A DNA stretch of 64,000 nt from JBGAHD01 sp044226395 (GCA_044226395.1 JBGAHD010000002.1:124001-188000), one strand, 5' to 3'. Positions 28,003 to 37,656 are shown, counted from the first letter of the stretch. Notes: generated from the letters alone by a model not told the origin. Numbers and translations: made by a program.

Positions 28003-28461
28003 ATGGTCCGATACACACAAGGCAATCTGCTCGACTCCGATGCGCAGGCACTGGTGAACGCGGTGAACACCGTGGGCGTCATGGGCAAGGGCATCGCGTT
28101 GATGTTCAAGCAGCGATTCGTGGACAACTACGAGCGCTATCGATTGGCGTGCAAGGCGGGCCAATTGCGCGTCGGTCAATTGCTGGTTACTGAGTGCAAC
28201 GAAGCGGGAAGCCCGCGATGGATCGTGAACTTTCCGACCAAGGAACATCGGCGCTCGCCGTCGAAGTTGGCGTGGGTTCGCGAAGGCCTGCAAGCGCTTC
28301 GGCAATTCCTTGTCGCCAATTCCGTGCAGTCGATTGCCATCCCGGCGCTGGGCTGCGGCAATGGCGGATTGGATTGGTCGATCGTTCGCGCCGAGATCGA
28401 GCAGGCACTGGCGGGCTTGGATCGAACGGAGATCATCGTGTTCGAGCCGGGCCAGTCCTGA
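28003..28461 (+). CDS. DarG/ALC1-like macrodomain protein
   Basis: A 152-aa single macrodomain. The N-terminal GNLLDSDAQALVNAVNTVGV with MGKGIALMFKQRF forms the ADP-ribose pocket, and NFPTKEHRRSPSKLAWVREG and IPALGCGNGGLDW complete the fold. This subfamily includes DarG, which removes ADP-ribose from DNA and neutralises the DarT toxin. DarG normally has an extra C-terminal domain and a darT gene upstream; neither is visible here, so it may be a solitary antitoxin, anti-phage or repair protein. No strong ribosome site precedes the ATG. Confidence 0.88.
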   Translation: MVRYTQGNLLDSDAQALVNAVNTVGVMGKGIALMFKQRFVDNYERYRLACKAGQLRVGQLLVTECNEAGSPRWIVNFPTKEHRRSPSKLAWVREGLQALRQFLVANSVQSIAIPALGCGNGGLDWSIVRAEIEQALAGLDRTEIIVFEPGQS

Positions 28462-28494
28462 TGACTGGGTTGAACAACGCTCAGGGATAGGTCG

Positions 28495-29064
28495 ATGCGA
28501 ATCACCCCCATCTCCGAACGCGATCATGTGATCTTGTTCGAGAACTTCCTGACGGCTGAAGCCTGCGCGGGACTCATTGCCTTTTGCGAATCAAAGGCGT
28601 TTGAGGAAGCGGGCATCCATACCGATCGCGGCGCGATCATGGTCAAGGACGTACGTAATAATGATCGTCTCTTCTGGGATGATGCCGTGCTGGCGCGGTC
28701 ATGGTGGGAACGCGCGGCGTCAACGCTGCCACGGCAACTGGGCGAATGGCGCGCGGTGGGTTTCAATGAACGCTTTCGCTTCTATCGCTACCGGCACGGC
28801 CAGCGGTTCGCGCCGCATCGCGACGGCAGTTTTCAACGCACTCCGGACGAAATGAGCTGGCTGACTTTCCTCGTCTATCTCAATGGCGATTTTGAAGGTG
28901 GCCACACGCGGTTCGATCTGGCGAGCCTGCCCGAGCCCGTGTCCGTGAAGCCACGCGCGGGTCTCGCGCTGGCTTTCGCGCACGGGTGCTTGCATGAGGG
29001 CGAGGTCGTGACCTCGGGCGTCAAGTATGTGTTGCGAACGGATGTGATGTATCGCAAGGGCTAG
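28495..29064 (+). CDS. 2OG-Fe(II) oxygenase (prolyl-4-hydroxylase-like)
   Basis: A 189-aa double-stranded beta-helix enzyme. The iron ligands are H108 and D110 (APHRDGSF) and H167 (GCLHEGE); the 2-oxoglutarate salt bridge probably uses R181 or K177 in GVKYVLRTDVMY. The protein hydroxylates a peptide or small-molecule substrate that cannot be assigned. It starts 33 bp after the macrodomain gene and is likely co-transcribed with it, which may hint at a shared role in modification removal or repair; that link is inference. Confidence 0.85.
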   Translation: MRITPISERDHVILFENFLTAEACAGLIAFCESKAFEEAGIHTDRGAIMVKDVRNNDRLFWDDAVLARSWWERAASTLPRQLGEWRAVGFNERFRFYRYRHGQRFAPHRDGSFQRTPDEMSWLTFLVYLNGDFEGGHTRFDLASLPEPVSVKPRAGLALAFAHGCLHEGEVVTSGVKYVLRTDVMYRKG

Positions 29065-29097
29065 ATGGCCGCTGACAGCATTCCGCCGGCACAACGT

Positions 29098-29727
29098 CTA
29101 TCGAACCCGCTTCGCGGCGACCGCAAGCGCTTCGACCCAACCGTTGAAGTACGGCAGCGACGAACAGGACCTTAGGAAGCTCGCTTGGCGCTTGCGATCG
29201 ACCTCGACCGAGTCATCGGCGGAAGCAATCTCGCGCCAATGATCTCGTAGCAACTCGGTCATCGGCGAAGCAAGAACTTCGACATTCGGAAACATAGCGC
29301 TTAGCGCAATGCGCAAGGCCACGAATCCGCGCTTGCCGCAAATGGTGGCTGCTTCGTACTTGCCAACGAACAATCTTGGGTTTGTCTTGGGGAGACCGAC
29401 GGAAAACTCCACCGTATCGATCACTTCGTCTCGGAGCAGATCGAGCATCAAGTCGCGCTCCGCCGCGAGGCAGACGTTCGTATGCTCGCCTCCCGGATGA
29501 TTGACGAATAACCCACCCACGGCGAAAGGCAGTCCCCTGTTGTCGTCGCGCACGACCATTTCCAGCGGCGAGCTGGGTCCGCCACAATCAGAAGCGAGGT
29601 CGTGCACGGTGCGCCTGCGCATGTCGATTCGCGCGCCAACACGCTCTTCCAGGACCGCCAATCGTTGAGTTCGATGGACTTCCGAACGGGCGAAGACGGT
29701 GATGATGGCTGCCGGCGAATACGTCAT
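29098..29727 (-). CDS. Hypothetical protein, 209 aa
   Basis: A soluble-looking protein without signal peptide or membrane segments. Composition is balanced and codon use reasonable, so it is likely real. It contains VCLAAERDLMLDLLRDEVIDT and LPKTNPRLFVGKYEAATICG stretches; no family recognised. It converges on the oxygenase gene with 33 bp between the stops. The 162 bp upstream, before the BatA-type operon end at 29890, contain nothing recognised. Confidence 0.65.
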   Translation of the reverse strand: MTYSPAAIITVFARSEVHRTQRLAVLEERVGARIDMRRRTVHDLASDCGGPSSPLEMVVRDDNRGLPFAVGGLFVNHPGGEHTNVCLAAERDLMLDLLRDEVIDTVEFSVGLPKTNPRLFVGKYEAATICGKRGFVALRIALSAMFPNVEVLASPMTELLRDHWREIASADDSVEVDRKRQASFLRSCSSLPYFNGWVEALAVAAKRVR

Positions 29728-29889
29728 CGAAACGAGGCCTCGTGGTTTCGAGGTACTTGCGGTTGCGCTAGCGGCTCATGAAACGCCGTTGCAAGCGCTC
29801 GTGCGAGAGTGAGGCCATGATACTTGGCTCGAAGCCCAGCGTCGCTCGACCTGACATGAAAGGAATCGACGACGCGAGCCGCTTCTCTT

Positions 29890-31656
29890 CTAGTTCGCGG
29901 TCGAGGTCGGAAGCGGCCTGCGTTCAAGCCACCACAGCAGTGCGCTCAAGAGCAGCCACGCGAGGAAGGCGAACAGGCGCCAGTCATGCGGATTCCGCGA
30001 CGCGTCCGTGCTCGGTGCTTCCGACGTCGATGTCAGTTCGCGGGTCTTTCGCGCGTCGGTGGTGGCGAACAAGGCGGGGGCTTCGTCTTTCGCGTAGACG
30101 TAGAATGGAACGGTCGTGTTCGCGCTGTCGATGGCATGCCAACCGCTGTTGCGTGGCCAGAAGGCGGCGCAGGCCTCGTCTTTCGAGAGGTTCTCGACGC
30201 TTAGCGGTTGCGCGTCGAGGGCTGGCTCGGTGATTCGCGCGTCGGGTGCGAGGCCGCAGAGCACGGCGCGTTCGTTGACGCGCGCAAGTGTTGGCGTGAT
30301 CGCGGACGCGGGGCCTCGCGCGCGCGCGAGGGTTTGCGTGGCGCGGCTCCACAGGCCCCCGAAGCGCGGGGCTTGGCCATCGAGCACGAGGCGATAGCTG
30401 TCGTCGAGCCACCACAGGCCGACGCGGCCGAGGCCGTGTGGGCGCCAGACGGCGAGGTCGCGGTCATCGCTGGCGCGGAGCAGGCTGATGCTCTCGTTGG
30501 CGGTGACGGCGATGGGTCGGCGCGTGAACGTGGTTTCGCTGGCGGTCTCGCCGGCATCGGTGGCGAGGGAAATCCCTTGCGAGAGATCGGCGGATTCGAC
30601 TTTGAATCCATAGGCTGCCCAGTCGGTAGCGACGCGCGACGGCAGCGGACCGGTTGCGCGCAGCAATAGGCCGAGTCCATCGCGCACGGCGCGTTCGATC
30701 TCGATCTTCTGCGCGGGCGCTAGTCGCGACCACGCGCGCTCGTCGATCATCAACAGATCAAGTTGGCGCAGGGACTCGGCATCGAGACGCGCTTGACCTT
30801 GCAGCAGATCGACGCGATCGCTGAGCGCGATGCTGGCGCGCAGGTCGATGCCGGCGTCGGCGGCCCAGCGGCGCAGGTATTTCTGTTCGGGTTGCGGGCC
30901 GCCAGCGAGCAACGCGATCTTGATCGCGACACCGGGTTCGACGACGACGGGCACGGGCAGTCGCTCGAGCACCTTGTCCTCGCCATCACGTCGTTGCAGT
31001 TCAAACAGCACGCGGCCCGGTGCTTTCGCGGTACCGGTGAGGATGAACTCGCCACTATCGTCGAGCTTGGTGCGCGACGCCACGACATCAGCGGGGTCGC
31101 GCAATTCGAGGGTTTGATCGCGACCGCCTTGAACGCGGCCGCGTACCGTGAACTCGCGACCCGCGAGCGTGGGCTCGGGTGCGATGAGTTCGACGATGCC
31201 GGTGACGGGCGGTGGTGCATCGAACTGAACCGTCATGTCCGTGGCGACCTCGCGATCGCGCGCGGTCAATCCCGCGCCGAGCACGCGCACCGCGGTCGGC
31301 GCGGGCAAGCGGCGCTTCGCGGTCGCGAGATCAGGCACGCGCGCGACTTGCGTCGGATCGAGATCTGACGAACGCGCATCAGGCAACGCGCCATCGAACT
31401 CCGGCAGCATGATCACGCGATCATGCGCGCCAATCCGCGCGAAGTCTTTGGCTTCGACACGCGCCGTCAGCACCACCCATCGCTCACGCGACGTCTCGGC
31501 ATCCGGCGCCCACCACATCACGAACAGCGCGCCCGCTAGCACGAATTGCCCGATCACCAGCAACCCGCGATGACGATGCACGCGACGCCACGCGCGCCAC
31601 GCTGACGGCGTCGCGATGACCGCGAGCACGATGGCGGCGATCACCGCGTCGCTCAT
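29890..31656 (-). CDS. Membrane-anchored periplasmic protein closing the MoxR operon
   Basis: A 588-aa protein with N-terminal membrane helices (about 4-22 and 30-50), a long soluble part and one C-terminal helix (about 560-578, FLAWLLLSALLWWLE). The middle has a beta-sandwich-like segment (about 140-235) and an alpha/beta region (about 240-400; LIDERAWSRLAPAQKIEIER) that recalls the glutamine-amidotransferase-like domain of similar operons. Its ATG overlaps the preceding stop (ATGA). No catalytic motif was found. It is the last gene of the eight-gene operon, probably acting in the envelope. Confidence 0.75.
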   Translation of the reverse strand: MSDAVIAAIVLAVIATPSAWRAWRRVHRHRGLLVIGQFVLAGALFVMWWAPDAETSRERWVVLTARVEAKDFARIGAHDRVIMLPEFDGALPDARSSDLDPTQVARVPDLATAKRRLPAPTAVRVLGAGLTARDREVATDMTVQFDAPPPVTGIVELIAPEPTLAGREFTVRGRVQGGRDQTLELRDPADVVASRTKLDDSGEFILTGTAKAPGRVLFELQRRDGEDKVLERLPVPVVVEPGVAIKIALLAGGPQPEQKYLRRWAADAGIDLRASIALSDRVDLLQGQARLDAESLRQLDLLMIDERAWSRLAPAQKIEIERAVRDGLGLLLRATGPLPSRVATDWAAYGFKVESADLSQGISLATDAGETASETTFTRRPIAVTANESISLLRASDDRDLAVWRPHGLGRVGLWWLDDSYRLVLDGQAPRFGGLWSRATQTLARARGPASAITPTLARVNERAVLCGLAPDARITEPALDAQPLSVENLSKDEACAAFWPRNSGWHAIDSANTTVPFYVYAKDEAPALFATTDARKTRELTSTSEAPSTDASRNPHDWRLFAFLAWLLLSALLWWLERRPLPTSTAN

Positions 31657-33788
31657 CGCGCGCCTCCTTGACCGAGGGCCTCGAGATAGGCGCGTCCCTC
31701 GTCACCGGGCTTCTTACGCGTTCGCGTGGCCGTTGGTGGCGTCGGCAAGAGGTTCCACAACAGATTGCGCAGATGCGCGCGACAGTCGCCGCAATCGGCA
31801 TCACCGCGCAATCGATCGAGTTCGGCGAGCAAGCCCAACGCGTCCGGCAGATCACGCTCGCGCTCGCGCACCCAACGATCAAGCGCGTCGATGTCGATTT
31901 CGCCGTCGCCCTCGAGCGCTTGCCAGGCAGTGACGATCGTGGCGTCGGTCTGACGCGCGACTAGCGCGCTGGCGCGGTCGCGCAGGTCCTTGCGTTCGCC
32001 GGTCAAGCGACGCGCGTTGTCGATCGCGGGTAACTCCAAACCAACGCGCGCGAGGTAGATGCGCGTCGACTGCTGCACTTGCTTGATGTAGGCGAGCGCG
32101 CGGTTCTCGTGCGGCAGCGCGGCCTTGAGCGTGCCTTGGCGCAGCGCCAGCTCGGCGCTCCACATGGCGTTGAGCGCGGCGCGCAGCGTTTCCTTGGTCT
32201 CGGGGTCGAGCAGGGTCGCGGCCTCGGCGATGTCGTGCACATGGCCGAAGTCGGCGAGTACATTGCCGCCGTCGCCGAACTGACGCGTCGCGCGGGCTTG
32301 TGCCTCGCCCACGCCGGGCCCACCGTGATGATGGCCTTCGGCTTCGTGATCGTCGTGGTCATCGCCGCCTTGCGGCGCTTCGGCGGCGGGGTCTTCGGAC
32401 TCTTCGCCCAGGAACTGGCCATAGCGCAGACGAAGCACGCGCTGGTCCTCCCCGATGGCATTGGCGCGCGCCATGAAATCATCGCGCGACAAGCGCGGTT
32501 GCTCGGCGATCAGCGCTTCGGTGTCGATGATGATCTGACGCTGCGAGCGGAAGTACGCGGGCATGCGCCGTTGCACCAGACCTTCCATGCCGGTGCTCTC
32601 GTCGCCCAGCGGCGGCGGCCAGCGCAGAATGAAGCTCGCGCTGCGCGTGACATTGGCTTGTGGCGAGCGATTGTCGGCCACGCTCAAGCGCACGATCACG
32701 TCGTCGCCTTCGGCCACGCCGAGTTGGGGCAGATCGAGCACTTGGCGATAGCGGCGCGAGCGCGCATCGCCCTCGCCTTTCAAGGCGAGCGTCTGTTCCT
32801 TGAAGGTGACATTCTCGCCGCCGCCCTGCGCCAAGGTGATGCGCAAGGAAGCAGCACCCAAGCCATAGTCATCTTGCGCTTCGAACGCGAGCGACCAGCG
32901 CGTTTGCGGCGGCTCGAGCAAGGTCAGCGTGCGATCGGGTTCGATCACGCGCACTTCGGGCGCGCGGTCGGCGATGGCGTCGATGCGATGCAAGTTGTCG
33001 TCGATCAAGGGCGGCGCGTCTTCCACGCGCAGGCGATAGAGCGTGCTTTGCGCGATCTCGCGATCGCCGATCCAGGCATCGCCATCGCGTCGCAATTCCA
33101 CGCGACTACGGTCGTGAAACTCCAGCGCCACGGCCGAAGGCGTGGTGTCCAGACGCACGCGCCATGTGACGCGCGCGCCGCTCTCGACTGGGAAATCGAA
33201 CGCGTCCACCGCGCGCTCGGGCAAGCCCGTGTAGGCCGGTGGCGCGATCGAAGCGCGCACGTCGAGCACGCGCGTGTTGGACGGCGCCGATGGCGTCGAC
33301 GTCTCCGTCGACGTCGCCGCTAGCGTTTCAACGGCAGTGGGCCGCCAGAACCATCCGAGCCCCGCAATCACTAAGGCCACGACGAAGCACGCGATCACGG
33401 CGCCACGCGGCCACGGCTCGCGCACGTCGACTTGGGCGCGCTGCATCAGGCGATCGATCACGCGCTGGCGTTGCAGTCGGGCCAGCGGCGCCAGAGCCTC
33501 TTCGCCGCTCAACAGCAACTCGGTGCTGTCATCGAGCTCGGGCAACGCGGCATCGAGGCGACGCACGACCCAACGCGGGTCGATTACGCGCAAGGCACGG
33601 GCGAGGGCGAGTCCCGCGATGACCTTGATCGTCACGGCCAGCGCGATCGCCACCATCGGTCCGTAGACGCGATGCGCGACCAACACCAAGGCGGCCGCGA
33701 TCGGCAACACGCAGAGCGATGTCACCAGGATGCGGCGCCAGCGCGCCTGCTGCAGATGTCGCGCAATCGGGCCCGGGTCGATGCTCAT
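31653..33788 (-). CDS. DUF4175-type membrane protein
   Basis: A 711-aa protein with two closely spaced N-terminal membrane helices (about 20-60), a third near 128-146, then a long soluble part. That part has beta-rich domains (SIAPPAYTGLPERAVDAFDF, SLAFEAQDDYGLGAASLRIT) and a helical, His/Asp-rich C-terminal half. The APPAYTG and DDYGL motifs are typical of the DUF4175/TIGR02302 group found in MoxR-VWA operons. Start and stop both overlap neighbours by ATGA. Function unknown; presumed periplasmic partner of the MoxR/DUF58 module. Confidence 0.8.
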   Translation of the reverse strand: MSIDPGPIARHLQQARWRRILVTSLCVLPIAAALVLVAHRVYGPMVAIALAVTIKVIAGLALARALRVIDPRWVVRRLDAALPELDDSTELLLSGEEALAPLARLQRQRVIDRLMQRAQVDVREPWPRGAVIACFVVALVIAGLGWFWRPTAVETLAATSTETSTPSAPSNTRVLDVRASIAPPAYTGLPERAVDAFDFPVESGARVTWRVRLDTTPSAVALEFHDRSRVELRRDGDAWIGDREIAQSTLYRLRVEDAPPLIDDNLHRIDAIADRAPEVRVIEPDRTLTLLEPPQTRWSLAFEAQDDYGLGAASLRITLAQGGGENVTFKEQTLALKGEGDARSRRYRQVLDLPQLGVAEGDDVIVRLSVADNRSPQANVTRSASFILRWPPPLGDESTGMEGLVQRRMPAYFRSQRQIIIDTEALIAEQPRLSRDDFMARANAIGEDQRVLRLRYGQFLGEESEDPAAEAPQGGDDHDDHEAEGHHHGGPGVGEAQARATRQFGDGGNVLADFGHVHDIAEAATLLDPETKETLRAALNAMWSAELALRQGTLKAALPHENRALAYIKQVQQSTRIYLARVGLELPAIDNARRLTGERKDLRDRASALVARQTDATIVTAWQALEGDGEIDIDALDRWVRERERDLPDALGLLAELDRLRGDADCGDCRAHLRNLLWNLLPTPPTATRTRKKPGDEGRAYLEALGQGGAR

Positions 33789-34933
33789 GCCACGGCCTTA
33801 CGATCGCCGGTGGCGATCAGGCGTTCGAGCGCGAACAGCACGGCGATGGCGATCAGCAGCCACGGCGTCAACAGTTGCTCGATCGTTCCCCCAGAGAGAC
33901 TCGCGTCACGCAGCGGCTCCACCGTGGAAGCAATGGCGCGCGTCGGTGGCGCGGGCTCGCCTTCCAGGAGCGCGCGTAGACGCGCGGGAAAGTCCGCGTC
34001 GAGCAAAGCGGGCAATGCGGTCGGCGTCAGCGCAACTTGCCAGTGCACCACGCGACCTCGACCGAGGCGACTCGTGCTCGCGATGACGCGGCCTTCGTCA
34101 TCGCGCCAACTCACGGACCCGTCGTTCGCCGGGCGATCGATCAACGCGACACCACCCGCTTCGACCCAGTTCGTTTGCGCTGGCGTCAGTTCACCGCCCA
34201 GCACCAGCAACCACCGCGTGTTCGCCGATGGCGCGGCCTCCCGCGGCTGTTCGTCGAGGCGATAGCGATCGGGCTCCGAGGCATTCCACGCTTGCACGGC
34301 CGCGCGCAGATAGCGCGCTGGCGTTGATTGCGACGCGTCGATTCGCAGACCGACGATCACCGGCGTTGGCGCGGCCGGTGTCGCCTCATCGCGCGCGATC
34401 GCGGGCAGCACTTGCCACTCCACCGCGTGACGAAGGCGGATGCGCTCCGCATCCAGGCCATCGACTTGCTCGGGCACGAATACGATCAGTCGAGCGTCAT
34501 CCGCGATGCGCGTGTCGAACTCGCGCAGCAAGCTCGCGTTCGCGTTCGGACGCTTCGGCGCTGGCGACGCCAACGCTGGAAACTGCGGCGCCAACCATCG
34601 CCATTGCGCCTGATCCTTCACGCGCGCTTGCGCGACCGCTGGATCAACGTCGGGCGAGACCAACACCCAAGTGCCGGAGGGCGCGGGCGCATCGATCCAC
34701 GTCGGCCGCGCCCACCACAGCACGACCGCCGTGATCAGCAACAAACGCAGCAAGAGCAGCAGCCACTCGCTGACGCGCACGCGACGCCGCGGCGGAAAGG
34801 CCGCGCTCAACCAGCGCATCGCGGCGAAGGGCGTGATGCGCTGTTCGGTACGACGCGTCAGATGCACCAGGATCGGCACGATCAGCGCCGACAGGCCCCA
34901 CAGCGCGCCAGGATTGGCCCAGGTCAGCGTCAT
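33785..34933 (-). CDS. BatA-type membrane protein (aerotolerance-regulator N-terminal domain)
   Basis: About 382 aa. The start is placed at ATG 34933, which overlaps the DUF58 stop (ATGA). The first 75 residues (NPGALWGLSALIVPILVHLT, then a second helix) are the BatA N-terminal domain. A soluble domain follows (about 90-350) and a last helix is near 356-375. The usual VWA MIDAS motif is not evident, so it may be the truncated BatA-N-only variant. It would sit in the inner membrane as a partner of MoxR. Confidence 0.85.
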   Translation of the reverse strand: MTLTWANPGALWGLSALIVPILVHLTRRTEQRITPFAAMRWLSAAFPPRRRVRVSEWLLLLLRLLLITAVVLWWARPTWIDAPAPSGTWVLVSPDVDPAVAQARVKDQAQWRWLAPQFPALASPAPKRPNANASLLREFDTRIADDARLIVFVPEQVDGLDAERIRLRHAVEWQVLPAIARDEATPAAPTPVIVGLRIDASQSTPARYLRAAVQAWNASEPDRYRLDEQPREAAPSANTRWLLVLGGELTPAQTNWVEAGGVALIDRPANDGSVSWRDDEGRVIASTSRLGRGRVVHWQVALTPTALPALLDADFPARLRALLEGEPAPPTRAIASTVEPLRDASLSGGTIEQLLTPWLLIAIAVLFALERLIATGDRKAVA

Positions 34934-35823
34934 TCGTCGAGCGCCTGCGCGCCGCGCGCGCCAAACAGCCGCCGCAAGGCGCCCAGCAGGGATCGATCGA
35001 TCCACTGCGTTTCATGCCGAATGCCAGCCGACGCCAAGCGACGCGCGAGTTGTTCCCGCGCCGCGCCAAACCGCGTCAGGAAATCGCGCCGCGCGCCCGG
35101 CGCATCGGCATCGACCTCGGCGCCCGTCTCGGGATCTTGAAATCGAAATCCACCACGAAACGCAAACTCGCGTTCATCGCCGCCCAGCATTTGGATCGAC
35201 AGCACTTCGCGACGCGTGCTCGCCAGACGTTCGAGCAAGGCGATCCATGCGGGATCGAAATCGTCGGACAAGCTCAACACCAGCGCGCCCGCGCCAACGC
35301 GTTCCCACAGCGGGCGCAGCACGGCTTCATCGGGGCAGACGCCGCTGGCTCGCGCGCGCTGCAATTCCACCCAGCAGCGATCGCGATGCCTTGGCCCCGT
35401 GCCCGGCGGCACGAAACGTAAACCGTCGCCCGAGACGATCACCATGCCGAAGGCATCGCCCTGGCGCACCGCTACTTCGATCATCGCGGCCGCGAGCACG
35501 CGCGCCGCGTCGAGCTTGGACCACTCAGGTCGCGCGATATCGGCCTGCGCCATCGAGGCCGTGGCATCGATCAGCAACCACAAGGTCAATTGGCTATCGC
35601 GCTCGGATTCGCGCACGAAGAAACGATCGGAGCGCGCGTACAACTTCCAATCGATGCGTCGCGGCTCATCGCCAGGTTCATAAGCGCGGTATTGCGCGAA
35701 CTCAAGGCCAGCGCCGCGCGTGCGACTCAGATGCTGCCCGAGCGCGCCACTGGCCGTGGCGCGGCGCGCGATCAGGCGCAGACCGCTCAGGCCCGCCCGC
35801 ACGTCGACCGGCAGCAGATCCAT
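34930..35823 (-). CDS. DUF58 protein with degenerate VWA fold
   Basis: A 297-aa protein. The DUF58 core (GLEFAQYRAYEPGDEPRRID, WKLYARSDRFFVRE) is followed by a VWA-like part with LLIDATASM, i.e. D-x-T-x-S in the MIDAS position, and a later SDDFDP that could supply the final metal ligand. DUF58 proteins are standard partners of MoxR ATPases. It begins 5 bp after the moxR stop and overlaps the BatA-type gene. Confidence 0.9.
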   Translation of the reverse strand: MDLLPVDVRAGLSGLRLIARRATASGALGQHLSRTRGAGLEFAQYRAYEPGDEPRRIDWKLYARSDRFFVRESERDSQLTLWLLIDATASMAQADIARPEWSKLDAARVLAAAMIEVAVRQGDAFGMVIVSGDGLRFVPPGTGPRHRDRCWVELQRARASGVCPDEAVLRPLWERVGAGALVLSLSDDFDPAWIALLERLASTRREVLSIQMLGGDEREFAFRGGFRFQDPETGAEVDADAPGARRDFLTRFGAAREQLARRLASAGIRHETQWIDRSLLGALRRLFGARGAQALDE

Positions 35824-35828
35824 CGCAC

Positions 35829-36824
35829 TTAGCCTGGAAAAGCCACCGCGGCGAGCAGGGCCGTCACCACGTCATCCGTGCTCTTGCCCTCGGCTTCGGC
35901 GGCGAAGGACAACAACAGGCGATGACGCATCACGGGCGCGGCCAGTGCTTTCACGTCTTCGCGCGTCGCCGCCAAGCGTCCGTGCAGCAAGGCGCGTGCC
36001 TTGGCCGCGAGCACCAGCGACTGGCCCGCGCGCGGACCCGCGCCCCACTTGATGAAATTCTTCACTTCGGCGATGTCGGACTCGCGCGGGCGCGTGGCGC
36101 GCACCAGGCGCGTGATCCACGTCAGCACGTCCTCGCCCACATGCACTTCGCGCGTGAGCGCTTGCAGGGCCAGCACTTCCTCGCCTTGCATCACCGCCTC
36201 GGTGGCCGCGCCCGCGCGACCGGTGGTGGCGGCGAGGATGGCGCGTTCTTCCGCTTCGGTCGGATAGTCGACGCGAATGTGCAGCAGAAAGCGATCGAGC
36301 TGCGCCTCGGGCAAGGGATACGTGCCCGCTTGTTCGATGGGATTCTGCGTGGCCAGCACGAAGAAGGGTTTGGGCAGTTCGTGCGTGGTGCCGCCGTAGC
36401 TGACGGTACGTTCTTGCATGGCTTCGAGCAGCGCGGCCTGCGTCTTCGGCGGCGTGCGATTCAACTCGTCGGCCAGCAGCAGATGCGTGAACACCGGGCC
36501 GCGCTGAAATTTGAAGAAGCGCTTGCCGCTGACGTGATCCTCTTCCAGGATCTCGGTGCCGATGATGTCGCTGGGCATCAGGTCGGGCGTGAACTGGATG
36601 CGGTGAAAATCCAAATGCAAGGCTTGACCGAGCGTGCGCACCAACAAGGTCTTGCCCAGACCCGGCACGCCCTCGAGCAGGCAGTGGCCACCGGCCAAGA
36701 GGCCAATCAGCAATTCCTCGACCACGGCATCCTGGCCGACCACGCTGCGCGCGATCGCGGCGCGCAAGGCGCTCAGACGGGACAATTGCGCGGCGACGGT
36801 TTGTTCATTCAACACGGTGGCCAT
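35829..36824 (-). CDS. MoxR-family AAA+ ATPase
   Basis: A 331-aa AAA+ chaperone. Walker A is GVPGLGKT (52-59), Walker B LLLADE (D119, E120), sensor 1 FVLATQNPIEQ and the arginine-finger region PEAQLDRFLL are all present. MoxR proteins act with VWA proteins to mature or insert metal into enzyme complexes. Here it precedes DUF58 and BatA-type genes and follows the TldE/TldD-like and DUF4159 genes. Confidence 0.95.
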   Translation of the reverse strand: MATVLNEQTVAAQLSRLSALRAAIARSVVGQDAVVEELLIGLLAGGHCLLEGVPGLGKTLLVRTLGQALHLDFHRIQFTPDLMPSDIIGTEILEEDHVSGKRFFKFQRGPVFTHLLLADELNRTPPKTQAALLEAMQERTVSYGGTTHELPKPFFVLATQNPIEQAGTYPLPEAQLDRFLLHIRVDYPTEAEERAILAATTGRAGAATEAVMQGEEVLALQALTREVHVGEDVLTWITRLVRATRPRESDIAEVKNFIKWGAGPRAGQSLVLAAKARALLHGRLAATREDVKALAAPVMRHRLLLSFAAEAEGKSTDDVVTALLAAVAFPG

Positions 36825-36903
36825 GGCATTCCTACGAGCAAATTGGGCGTCTAACGCCTGAAAGAAACCTCGTCGCGCCCCGCGCGCGACCGCGTGCGCG
36901 ACC

Positions 36904-37602
36904 TCAAGCCGTCAAGGCATACATGACGATATTGACGCCGAACTTGGTGTTGTCCTCGGCCAGCCAGCGCTTGTTGCGCCAATCGTAGTCCCACTCGCAA
37001 CCGTAATCCTTGTTGCTGTAGAGCACGCCCAGGCGGCCGTCGATGCTGATGCCTTGCAGGTATTCGTGAACCAGATCGTCGCCCCAGCCGTTGAGCTCGA
37101 AGCTCGTCGCCGGCGGGCCATCGAACGTGAAAAAGCTGCTGTAGATCGGGTGCTTCTTCGGCAGCTTCTGCAGCGCCTTGGCGCCGAAGATCGTGGCCAT
37201 CTCCGCCTCGAAGGATTTGGCGAACAGCCCGTCGATGTCGTGATTGCAATCGTCGACGAAGACGAAGCCCCCCGAGCGCACGTAGCGCTCGAAGTTACGG
37301 CGCTCGTCGGGATTGAACTCCACGAGCTTGTGCCCCGACAGATAGCAAAACGGCGCCGACAGCATGCGCGGATCGGCCAGCGGCAGCACGCGTTCCTTGG
37401 GGTCGACGCGCAAGGTCGTGTACTGCAGCAGCGCGTCGATCAAATTCGACGGCATGCGTTGATCGACGTCCCAGTCGCCCGAGTCGTACATCAATCGCGT
37501 GAACCAAAAATCGTAAGCCGCCTCGGCGGCGCGCACGGGGCGGAAGCTCGCGCCCAGCACGCCAGCGACGCACAACCGCAGAAATTCAGCGCGCGTCATC
37601 AC
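36904..37602 (-). CDS. DUF4159 protein
   Basis: A 232-aa exported protein; residues 1-26 are a signal peptide (FLRLCVAGVLGASFRPVRA). Core segments YDFWFTRLMYDSGDWDVDQR, FCYLSGH and FVFVDDCNHDIDG define DUF4159, which has a glutamine-amidotransferase-like fold and usually travels with MoxR/BatA genes. The active-site Cys equivalent may be in DDCNHD. It is 79 bp upstream of moxR and 105 bp downstream of the TldE-like gene. Confidence 0.88.
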   Translation of the reverse strand: MMTRAEFLRLCVAGVLGASFRPVRAAEAAYDFWFTRLMYDSGDWDVDQRMPSNLIDALLQYTTLRVDPKERVLPLADPRMLSAPFCYLSGHKLVEFNPDERRNFERYVRSGGFVFVDDCNHDIDGLFAKSFEAEMATIFGAKALQKLPKKHPIYSSFFTFDGPPATSFELNGWGDDLVHEYLQGISIDGRLGVLYSNKDYGCEWDYDWRNKRWLAEDNTKFGVNIVMYALTA

Positions 37603-37656
37603 GCATCGCCTCGCGCGTCGCGGACCGACGCGCGCGCGATCACCACCATCACGAAC

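Noticed and set aside
29724..29927. 67-codon minus-strand frame upstream of the hypothetical gene
   Set aside because: It overlaps the end of the BatA-type operon gene region, is Arg-rich and has no ribosome site.
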